The notes under the pieces are model-generated. The model was given only the letters and a program-made list of their open reading frames with translations, made no database searches and had not been told where the DNA came from. From Marinobacter vulgaris (GTDB lineage Bacteria; Pseudomonadota; Gammaproteobacteria; Pseudomonadales; Oleiphilaceae): a DNA stretch of 64,000 bases. Below are positions 9,898 through 16,811 of this stretch, in pieces. The translations under genes and the position numbers were made by a program. The stretch spans positions 2,452 through 66,451 of the forward strand of contig NZ_QFWX01000009.1 in assembly GCF_003344045.1 (NCBI RefSeq), read 5' to 3'. The stretch's first letter is position 1, and every line of letters starts with the position of its first letter.

Positions 9898-10047
9898 CGG
9901 ACCATCCTTCTGCGCGACGTGCGGGCGACTACGTTGGATACGGGTTGGGCAAACAGAGCCCGGAAATATAGCCAAGGTTACCGCAAGAGAGCGGCACAAT
10001 TGCGGGACCGGTCGCGGGTGTGTACAGCAGTGCGACGTGTAGGGGGC

Positions 10048-10085
10048 AAAAAAATGCAGCTGATTCAGTCAGATGAACCAGCTGC
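10048..10085 (-). terminator. Rho-independent terminator of the yggS-proC-yggT unit
   Basis: Read leftward, a stem of about 12 bp (GCAGCTGGTTCA against TGAATCAGCTGC, one G-T wobble) with a 6-nt loop is followed by a run of seven T. It lies about 60 bp after the yggT stop and upstream of the dynamin-like gene. Confidence 0.85.
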
Positions 10086-10142
10086 GGGGTAACTATGTCT
10101 GATTGTCCCAAAGTGTAACGGAGTGTGTTTTTGAGACGTGAT

Positions 10143-10724
10143 CTACATTCCGACAATGGATCCCATGCCGGCGGCAATCTTCATGTGGTCAATGACCACT
10201 GAGATTACGTTCAGGATCAGGAAGACGATGATCGGCGACAGGTCCAGCCCACCCAGGGATGGCATCACGCTGCGCACCGGTCGCATTACCGGCTCGGTAA
10301 TCTGGGCGACCAGCTGGATCGCGGGGTGGTTGCTTTGCGGAGCAATCCAGCTGACAACCACGACTGCAATCACCGACCAGAAGTAGATCTTGACGATCAG
10401 ATCCAGCACATTGAGTATCGACCAGCTCAGCAGTGTCAGCGGGTTGATGGCCGGAATGCCGCCATTAAGGGCGACCAGGATCAGGAAAAAAGTGATCGCC
10501 TGAATGATGACGGCCAGCACCAGTGCAGCGCCGTCGATGCCGCCCCAACCGGGTATGAAGCGGCGCAGGGGGCGCAGCAGCGGGTTGGTTGCCTTGACCG
10601 CAAACTGTGTGATCGGATTGTAGAAGTCGGCTCTTGCCAGTTGCAGCAAAAAACGCAGCAGCACAATCGTCAGGTAGAACGTTGAGGCAATAAGCAGGAT
10701 CGTGATCAGAATGTCAGCCAGCAT
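10143..10724 (-). CDS. yggT: YggT family membrane protein
   Basis: 193 residues with two YGGT repeats, each of two hydrophobic segments. The repeats share LLRPLRRFIPGWGGIDG (about 51-67) and VMRPVRSVMPSLGGLDLSP. It is an integral inner-membrane protein of uncertain function, in some bacteria linked to osmotic tolerance or division. It follows proC by 23 bp, the common yggS-proC-yggT order. The terminator at 10048-10085 ends the unit. Confidence 0.93.
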   Translation of the reverse strand: MLADILITILLIASTFYLTIVLLRFLLQLARADFYNPITQFAVKATNPLLRPLRRFIPGWGGIDGAALVLAVIIQAITFFLILVALNGGIPAINPLTLLSWSILNVLDLIVKIYFWSVIAVVVVSWIAPQSNHPAIQLVAQITEPVMRPVRSVMPSLGGLDLSPIIVFLILNVISVVIDHMKIAAGMGSIVGM

Positions 10725-10747
10725 GAAGCCGTGTCTCCCGTTATCGG

Positions 10748-11581
10748 TTACTGTTTGTTGGCGAGTTCTTTCGACATTTCCCCGGAACGCTTGTAGGCCG
10801 CGGAGTAAGCCTTTTTGACAAGGTCTCTCAAACCGCCTTCTTCAAACGTCTGGATAGCCTGTTCCGTGGTGCCGCCAGGAGACATGACATTGCGTTTCAG
10901 CTGGCCGGGATCATGCTCACTACGCCCCGCCATTTCAGCGGCGCCGGCCATGGTCTGGATCGCCAGTGCCCGGGCCGTTTCACCGGCAATACCCGCGTCC
11001 GTTGCAGCTTCTTCAAGCGCTTCCAGCATGAGGAAGAAGTAGGCCGGGCCACTTCCTGACAGCGCGGTGACGGCATGAAGGAGCGATTCCTCATCGACCC
11101 ACAGCGCAGAACCGATGCTGCTGAAGACCGACTCCACCATGGTCTTCTGCTTGTCCTTTACCTGGTCATTGGCATAAAGGCCGGCCGCCCCCTTGCCTAC
11201 CAGGGATGGCGTGTTCGGCATTACCCGCACCAGGGGCAGGCCACCACCCAGCCATTCGTCCAGGGTGGCTGCTTCCAGGCCCGCCGCAATGGACACCATC
11301 AGCGGGCGGGTGTTCTGCACCACGGGGGCAATGTCGCGGCATACGTCCGCCATAACCTGGGGCTTGACCGCCAGAACCACCATGTCCGCCTGCTCGGCGC
11401 AATAGCGATTGTCGGTAGTGACGCTGACGCCAAACTGCTTGCGGATGGATTGAAGGTGATTGTCATCGGGGGCGCTGACCCAGATATCGGCGGCCTGGAA
11501 GCCGCTGTCCAGCATGCCACCGATGATGGCACTGGCCATGTTGCCGGCGCCGATAAATGAAATCGTTGGTGATGTGCTCAA
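10748..11581 (-). CDS. proC: Pyrroline-5-carboxylate reductase ProC
   Basis: 277 residues. It reduces pyrroline-5-carboxylate to proline with NAD(P)H, the last step of proline synthesis. The N-terminal Rossmann motif is IGAGNMASAIIGG (about residues 10-22), and the C-terminal signature SPGGTTEQAIQ precedes the final helices. It is the middle gene of yggS-proC-yggT; the yggS stop is 83 bp upstream. Confidence 0.96.
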   Translation of the reverse strand: MSTSPTISFIGAGNMASAIIGGMLDSGFQAADIWVSAPDDNHLQSIRKQFGVSVTTDNRYCAEQADMVVLAVKPQVMADVCRDIAPVVQNTRPLMVSIAAGLEAATLDEWLGGGLPLVRVMPNTPSLVGKGAAGLYANDQVKDKQKTMVESVFSSIGSALWVDEESLLHAVTALSGSGPAYFFLMLEALEEAATDAGIAGETARALAIQTMAGAAEMAGRSEHDPGQLKRNVMSPGGTTEQAIQTFEEGGLRDLVKKAYSAAYKRSGEMSKELANKQ

Positions 11582-11664
11582 GGTTCACTCCACGTTCGGG
11601 TCAATAGTGGTCAGTTGTCGATCTGCAGGTGATGATAACAGGATCTGCGATCATCAGCCTCAGG

Positions 11665-12357
11665 TTACCTTGGTCCGAACAGGGCAGTGCCTACCCTGAC
11701 CCAGGTAGAGCCTTCTTCCACGGCCATCTCCAGGTCGTCAGACATTCCCATCGACAGGGTGTCCAGCGGGCCTGAAGCCGGTGCCTCCTGGCGCAGCTTT
11801 TTAAGTGCATTGGCGAGCTTGCGGAAACTTGACCGCAACTCGGCTTCAGGCTGATCGGGGTCCGGAATTGCCATCAACCCTCTGAGCGACAGATTGGGCA
11901 TTTCTTCAATGGCATCCGCCAGGTCGGTGAGGTCGTCCAGTGAGCAGCCGGACTTGGTGCTCTCGTTGTTGATATTCACCTGCAGGCAGACGTTCAGGGG
12001 AGGCAGTGCGCTGTCGCGTTGTTCATCCAGCCGTTGCGCAATCTTGAGCCGGTCGACGCTATGGACCCAGTCAAACGCATTGGCAATCTGGCGAGTCTTG
12101 TTGGACTGAATGGGGCCGATGAAGTGCCATTCTATGGTATCCAGATCGGCAAGGGTCTCCATCTTGTCCAGCGCTTCCTGAACGTAGCTTTCACCAAAGG
12201 CACGCTGGCCGGCCGCAAAAGCGGTGCGAAGGTCATCCGCCGCGCGTTTTTTACTCACGGCCAGCAAATGCACAGAGTCCGGCTTGCGCCCGGCCTTCAA
12301 TGTTGCTTTTTGTATGCGTCGGGTTACGGTCCCGATGTTGTCTGCTATGCTGCTCAT
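11665..12357 (-). CDS. yggS: YggS family PLP-binding protein (PLP homeostasis)
   Basis: About 230 residues, alanine-racemase-like TIM barrel. It binds pyridoxal phosphate and helps maintain vitamin B6 and amino-acid balance; no enzymatic reaction is firmly known. The PLP lysine sits in HLLAVSKKR and the phosphate-binding segment is GMSDDLEMAVEEGSTWVRVG near the C-terminus. I start at ATG 12357 (MSSIADNIG); a GTG at 12387 would add ten residues without an obvious ribosome site. It is divergent from pilT with 146 bp between. Confidence 0.93.
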   Translation of the reverse strand: MSSIADNIGTVTRRIQKATLKAGRKPDSVHLLAVSKKRAADDLRTAFAAGQRAFGESYVQEALDKMETLADLDTIEWHFIGPIQSNKTRQIANAFDWVHSVDRLKIAQRLDEQRDSALPPLNVCLQVNINNESTKSGCSLDDLTDLADAIEEMPNLSLRGLMAIPDPDQPEAELRSSFRKLANALKKLRQEAPASGPLDTLSMGMSDDLEMAVEEGSTWVRVGTALFGPR

Positions 12358-12503
12358 TGTTCGAATCCGCCGATTCCGGTCTGTCACTGATACGGTGACA
12401 CGTTACCCGCAGGTCACTGAAATGCCAAGTGAAGCTGTTCGGGGCCTGCCGCCGGAAGCGGGTGCATACCGGGATAAAAGAAAAAAGCCTTCCGAGGACC
12501 CCT

Positions 12504-13538
12504 ATGGATATTACTGAACTGCTTGCCTTTTCGGCCAAACAGGGTGCGTCAGACTTGCACCTGTCGGCCGGACTCCCCCCGATGATCCGTGTTGATGGTG
12601 ATGTTCGCCGTATCAACCTTCCGCCCATGGAACACAAAGAAGTACACGGGCTGATCTACGACATCATGAACGACAAGCAGCGCAAGGACTATGAAGAGTT
12701 TCTGGAAACCGACTTTTCCTTCGAGGTTCCGGGGGTTGCCCGCTTCCGTGTCAATGCGTTCAACCAGAACCGGGGTGCTGGCGCGGTTTTCCGGACCATT
12801 CCCTCAAAAGTACTGACCATGGAAGACCTGGGCATGGGGCAGGTCTTCAAGGACATCGCATCAGTACCCCGTGGCCTGGTGCTGGTTACCGGCCCGACAG
12901 GCTCCGGTAAGTCCACCACGCTGGCGGCGATGATCGACTACATCAACGACAGCCGTTACGAACATATCCTCACCATTGAGGACCCCATCGAATTCGTACA
13001 CGAATCCAAGAAATGCCTGCTCAACCAGCGCGAAGTGCACCGGGACACCCTAGGCTTTAACGAAGCACTGCGTTCGGCACTGCGGGAAGACCCTGACATC
13101 ATCCTGGTGGGCGAGCTGCGGGACCTGGAGACCATCCGCCTGGCACTGACCGCGGCAGAAACCGGTCACCTGGTATTCGGCACCCTGCACACCACCTCCG
13201 CAGCCAAGACCATCGACCGCGTGGTGGATGTATTCCCCGCCGAAGAGAAGTCCATGGTTCGCTCCATGCTGTCAGAGTCGTTGCAGGCGGTAATCTCCCA
13301 GACCCTGATGAAGAAAATGGGCGGCGGCCGGATTGCCGCCCACGAGATCATGATCGGCACCTCGGCGATCCGTAACCTGATCCGTGAGGACAAGATCGCG
13401 CAAATGTACTCTGCGATCCAGACCGGTGGTTCCCTGGGCATGACGACCCTGGACCAGTGCCTGGAGAAACTGTTGAAGAAAGGCCTTATTTCCCGCGAAG
13501 CAGCGCGGATGAAGGCGAAGATGCCGGATAATTTCTAG
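12504..13538 (+). CDS. pilT: Type IV pilus retraction ATPase PilT
   Basis: 344 residues from ATG 12504, with GAGG 7 nt upstream. It powers depolymerisation and retraction of type IV pili at the inner membrane. The start MDITELLAFSAKQGASDLHL matches PilT exactly in style. Walker A is GPTGSGKST (about residues 129-137), followed by the Asp box, LREDPDIILVGE (Walker B), the His box TLHTTSAAKTIDR and the retraction motif AIRNLIRE. pilU follows after a palindromic spacer. Confidence 0.97.
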   Translation: MDITELLAFSAKQGASDLHLSAGLPPMIRVDGDVRRINLPPMEHKEVHGLIYDIMNDKQRKDYEEFLETDFSFEVPGVARFRVNAFNQNRGAGAVFRTIPSKVLTMEDLGMGQVFKDIASVPRGLVLVTGPTGSGKSTTLAAMIDYINDSRYEHILTIEDPIEFVHESKKCLLNQREVHRDTLGFNEALRSALREDPDIILVGELRDLETIRLALTAAETGHLVFGTLHTTSAAKTIDRVVDVFPAEEKSMVRSMLSESLQAVISQTLMKKMGGGRIAAHEIMIGTSAIRNLIREDKIAQMYSAIQTGGSLGMTTLDQCLEKLLKKGLISREAARMKAKMPDNF

Positions 13539-13553
13539 AAACTTCGGAGAGAC

Positions 13554-13655
13554 GCGAGGCGGGCAGGCCTTCCGGGACACGCTGTAAATACGTCCCTGTA
13601 CGCTTGACAAAAACATCCCTGTTTTTGACATTCCCGGAAGGCCTCCCCGCCTCGC
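13554..13655. repeat. Large nested palindrome between pilT and pilU
   Basis: The arms 13554-13577 and 13632-13655 are inverted repeats matching at 23 of 24 positions. The 54-bp interior holds smaller hairpins that share a TCCC loop: a perfect one, CAAAAACA-TCCC-TGTTTTTG (8-bp stem), and an imperfect one around TACG-TCCC-TGTA. Outer CGGAG segments extend the symmetry. The structure resembles REP- or MITE-like intergenic repeats. It would be transcribed with pilT-pilU. No second copy was found in this window. Confidence 0.85.
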
Positions 13656-13702
13656 TCCAACAAACTCCGGGTGCACCAAGAACATGAATCGAAGGTAACA
13701 AA

Positions 13703-14824
13703 ATGGAATTCGAGAAACTGCTTCGTTTGATGGTGGAAAAGGGTGGGTCTGACCTTTTTATAACCGCCGGTGTGCCACCTTCCATGAAGGTAAACGGGAA
13801 AGTGTTGCCCGTTACCAAGAATGCGCTGACGCCGGAGCAGACCAGGGAATTTGTTTACGGGTCCATGAACGACAAGCAGCGGGCAGAGTTCGAGGAAAGC
13901 CACGAATGTAACTTTGCCATCAGCGCCCGGGGGATTGGCCGTTTTCGTGTCAGTGCTTTCTTCCAGCGCAACCTTTGCGGCATGGTGCTGCGCCGGATAG
14001 AGGTTAAGATCCCGCTGATCGATGATCTGGCCCTGCCCGAGGTGATCAAGGAGTTGGCCATGACCAAGCGCGGCCTGATCATGTTCGTGGGCGCCACGGG
14101 TACCGGTAAGTCGACCTCCCTGGCAGCCATGCTGGGGCACCGTAACCGCAACAGCCGGGGCCATATCATTTCCATCGAGGACCCGATCGAATTCGTTCAC
14201 CAGCATCAGGGCTGTATCGTGACCCAGCGTGAAGTGGGCATTGACACTGAAAGCTTTGAGGTGGCGCTGAAGAACACCCTGCGCCAGGCGCCGGACGTTA
14301 TCCTGATTGGTGAGGTGCGTACCCGCCAGACCATGGAATACTCCGTACAGTTTGCCGAAACCGGCCATCTGTGTCTCGCCACCCTGCACGCCAACAACGC
14401 CAACCAGGCGCTGGACCGGATTATCCAGTTCTTCCCGCCGGAGCAGCATAACCAGATCTGGATGGATCTGTCCCTCAACCTCAAGGCCATCGTGGCCCAG
14501 CAGCTGATTCCGACACCGGACGGGCAGGGCCGCAAAGCGGTTATCGAAGTGTTGATCAACACGCCATTGGCGGCCGACATGATCCGTAAGGGTGAGGTAC
14601 ACAAGCTCAAGGAGCTGATGTCCAAGTCCAACGAAACCGGCATGCGCACGTTTGATCAGGCGCTTTACACGCTTTATGCCGAGGGCTCCATCACCTACGA
14701 GGATGCACTTGCCCACGCCGACTCGGCCAACGACCTTCGACTGATGATAAAGCTTGGCACTGACTCCCAGGGTGCGGACAAGCTGGCCTCGAGTGTCGAC
14801 AAGTTGTCGATCCAGGATGATTGA
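13703..14824 (+). CDS. pilU: Type IV pilus ATPase PilU
   Basis: 373 residues, PilT paralogue. PilU assists PilT-dependent retraction and twitching. Motifs: Walker A GATGTGKST (about 131-139), IEDPIEFVH, APDVILIGEVR (Walker B) and the His box TLHANNANQALDR. A C-terminal tail of about 25 residues beyond PilT is polar. The ATG at 13703 is preceded by GAAGGT. It follows pilT across the 164-bp palindromic spacer. Confidence 0.96.
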   Translation: MEFEKLLRLMVEKGGSDLFITAGVPPSMKVNGKVLPVTKNALTPEQTREFVYGSMNDKQRAEFEESHECNFAISARGIGRFRVSAFFQRNLCGMVLRRIEVKIPLIDDLALPEVIKELAMTKRGLIMFVGATGTGKSTSLAAMLGHRNRNSRGHIISIEDPIEFVHQHQGCIVTQREVGIDTESFEVALKNTLRQAPDVILIGEVRTRQTMEYSVQFAETGHLCLATLHANNANQALDRIIQFFPPEQHNQIWMDLSLNLKAIVAQQLIPTPDGQGRKAVIEVLINTPLAADMIRKGEVHKLKELMSKSNETGMRTFDQALYTLYAEGSITYEDALAHADSANDLRLMIKLGTDSQGADKLASSVDKLSIQDD

Positions 14825-14890
14825 TCGATATGTCGCCAGATTAGACTTTGGTATTAAACCGTTAGGCTGATTAACCATTAGGGTTGGCAA

Positions 14891-14920
14891 TTGAGGCTGC
14901 CAGCCCGGGGTGCGTATACT
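14891..14920 (+). promoter_or_regulatory. Candidate sigma-70 promoter for the FadL-type gene
   Basis: TTGAGG (14891-14896), an 18-bp spacer and TATACT (14915-14920) lie 26 bp before the start codon. The spacing and both hexamers are good. No FadR-like operator was recognised. Confidence 0.55.
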
Positions 14921-14946
14921 CCGCGGTAACGCCACAAGGAGGAATT

Positions 14947-16329
14947 ATGCGTAACAAAAAGTCCAACCTTTACACTGCTATCCGTTTTGCCACTTTTGCC
15001 GCCGCCGCAGCGCCGGCCAGCTTGCTGGCTGGCGGCTTTTCCCTGAACGAGCAAAGCGCCAGCGCCATGGGTGTTGCCAATGCAGGGACAGCAGCCAACC
15101 CTGAAAACGCCACGACGGTATTTTTTAACCCGGCCGGCATGAGCCAGTTGTCTGGAACCAATATTTCATTTGGTGCGGCCGTCCTCGATATCGATGCCGA
15201 ACTCAAGGAAGGTACCGGTAGCGCAGTCCGTGACGATGGCCGCCCGGTAACCGGCGGAAACGGCGGCGATATCGCCGAGCCCGCTGTCCTTCCTAATTTT
15301 TACCTGACCCGCGAAGTCAACGACTGGCTGGACGTGGGTTTTGGCATTCACGCTCCTTACGGCCTCGCCGCGGACTATGACGACGACTTCAAGGGCCGCT
15401 TTTTTGCCGACGAAACGGAACTGACGGCCATCGCTTTCAGCCCTTCTATTGCGGTCAATGATGGCAATGGTTTTTCCATGGGGGCGGGCGTTAATGTTAT
15501 CTATGCCGAGGGCAAGCTAACCAAGTTCCAGGATTACAGCAGGTTTGGGGCGCTGAAAGATGGGTACGCGGATGTAGAAGGGGACGATGTGGCCCTCACT
15601 TTCGCCTTCGGCATGCTGTGGGAGCTTTCCGAGCAGACCCAGTTCGGTATTTCTGCCCAGACTGGCGCAGAGCTCGAGCTGGAGGGCGAAGCGGAAATCC
15701 GCGGCTTCCCGCAAATTAACCAGAGCTCTGTTGGCCAGCAGATCGTTCAATCGACAGTCACTGAAAAGGCAATGGTTCCCCTGGAAATTCCGGAAAGCAT
15801 TACCTTCGGTGCGCGCCACCGCCTTACAGGCTCGGTGACACTGTTGGCCGGTGCAACCTGGGCGAAATGGAGCCGCTTTGAAGCGCTGGATATTGTCAGC
15901 CGCGAGGATGACGGGCCGGTATCCTCCCGGACCGGGCCTAATCTGGGCGATGACGACCTGATTTCCCATGTGTCGGAGAACTGGCAGGATACCTGGCAGG
16001 CGAATGTCGGTGCTATCTGGCAGGCGACGCCGGAATGGGCTTTCAAGACCGGCTATGCCTGGGATGAGTCACCGGTCAATGACGATTTCCGCACCGCCCG
16101 GATTCCCTCCGGCGACCGTGAATGGTTGACGCTCGGTGCGCAGTATGCCGATGCCCGCTCAGGCTGGACCGTGGATGTGGCTGCCGGCGTGCTGCTGTTC
16201 GACGACGAAGAAGTTAACGAGCAGAACTACGACGTTAACGACGACCCCTTGCCCGGTGCAGCTCGCTTCCAGGGCACCTATGAACTGGACGCCTGGAGCG
16301 CCGGTGTCCAGGTCAGCAAATCGTTCTGA
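14947..16329 (+). CDS. fadL: FadL-family outer membrane transporter (long-chain fatty acids/hydrocarbons)
   Basis: 460 residues. The ATG at 14947 follows a near-perfect ribosome site (AAGGAGG). A signal peptide ends around residue 28-29 (ASLLA), and the mature protein begins GGFSLNEQSASAMGVANAG, the FadL hatch-type N-terminus. NPEN...VFFNPAGMS is a family motif. The rest is beta-barrel-like and the last residue is Phe, typical of BAM-assembled porins. FadL proteins carry hydrophobic compounds such as fatty acids or alkanes across the outer membrane; the substrate is not determinable here. It has its own promoter. Confidence 0.92.
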   Translation: MRNKKSNLYTAIRFATFAAAAAPASLLAGGFSLNEQSASAMGVANAGTAANPENATTVFFNPAGMSQLSGTNISFGAAVLDIDAELKEGTGSAVRDDGRPVTGGNGGDIAEPAVLPNFYLTREVNDWLDVGFGIHAPYGLAADYDDDFKGRFFADETELTAIAFSPSIAVNDGNGFSMGAGVNVIYAEGKLTKFQDYSRFGALKDGYADVEGDDVALTFAFGMLWELSEQTQFGISAQTGAELELEGEAEIRGFPQINQSSVGQQIVQSTVTEKAMVPLEIPESITFGARHRLTGSVTLLAGATWAKWSRFEALDIVSREDDGPVSSRTGPNLGDDDLISHVSENWQDTWQANVGAIWQATPEWAFKTGYAWDESPVNDDFRTARIPSGDREWLTLGAQYADARSGWTVDVAAGVLLFDDEEVNEQNYDVNDDPLPGAARFQGTYELDAWSAGVQVSKSF

Positions 16330-16363
16330 TTAACCCCGCTCCATGGCTGGCCGGATCTCCCGG

Positions 16364-16654
16364 TCAGCCGACGACCTGTCCGCGATAAATCCTCTTGGAA
16401 CGTTCTGGTCTGGGTTCCTGCTCCGGCTCGACATCCCTGAGCTGGGGAACCTGCTCGGTGAGTGTGGTCCAGGTGCGGGCCAGCTGGCTTGAGCGGGTTT
16501 TGCGGGCGTAGTCCGCAAGCTGTTGCTCGAGGTGTTCTTCCGTGAGATGCAGTTTGACGCCGAATTCGGTGTAAATCAGGCGTCGGCACTGGTGAACCAG
16601 CTTCAGCAGGCCAGGGTCCAATAGCCAGCTTCTTTGAGATGCCAGAAATGTCAT
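16364..16654 (-). CDS. Small hypothetical protein, 96 aa
   Basis: I do not recognise this protein. It is soluble and basic, with no signal peptide or membrane segment. Its central region (about residues 17-70) looks helical, and the C-terminus is rich in Glu, Arg and Pro. The amino-acid composition is that of a real protein, unlike the overlapping frame that runs into the fadL end. The ATG at 16654 has GAGG about 10 nt upstream. It lies downstream of polA on the same strand, separated by a hairpin region. Confidence 0.6.
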   Translation of the reverse strand: MTFLASQRSWLLDPGLLKLVHQCRRLIYTEFGVKLHLTEEHLEQQLADYARKTRSSQLARTWTTLTEQVPQLRDVEPEQEPRPERSKRIYRGQVVG

Positions 16655-16764
16655 GGTAACGGCCTCGGGAAAGATGTATCACAATCCTGATACCAAGCGA
16701 ATTTCATGCCGTCTCATGAAGCGGTGTGGTTAAGCGGTCCGGTGAGCAATTGATGGTCACAAGC

Positions 16765-16799
16765 GGGGCGTTTCCCATGGAAACGCCCCAAAAAGGGGC
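16765..16799. terminator. Hairpin region after polA
   Basis: A perfect 11-bp stem (GGGGCGTTTCC/GGAAACGCCCC, 16765-16789) has a 3-nt loop. Its right arm also pairs in a second hairpin, GCCCC-AAAAA-GGGGC (16785-16799), so the two are mutually exclusive. It lies about 20 bp after the polA stop. There is no T run after the large stem in the polA direction, so it is not a classical intrinsic terminator. Confidence 0.45.
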
Positions 16800-16811
16800 T
16801 TGTCGGCTGAA

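Noticed and set aside
13535..14935. Open frame of 466 codons antisense to pilU, spanning the palindrome
   Set aside because: PilU motifs are complete on the plus strand; the antisense reading has no family resemblance.
16278..16682. 134-codon frame overlapping the 96-aa protein and the fadL end
   Set aside because: It runs into fadL on the opposite strand and its composition (Pro/Gly/Arg-rich) is poorer than the 96-aa frame.
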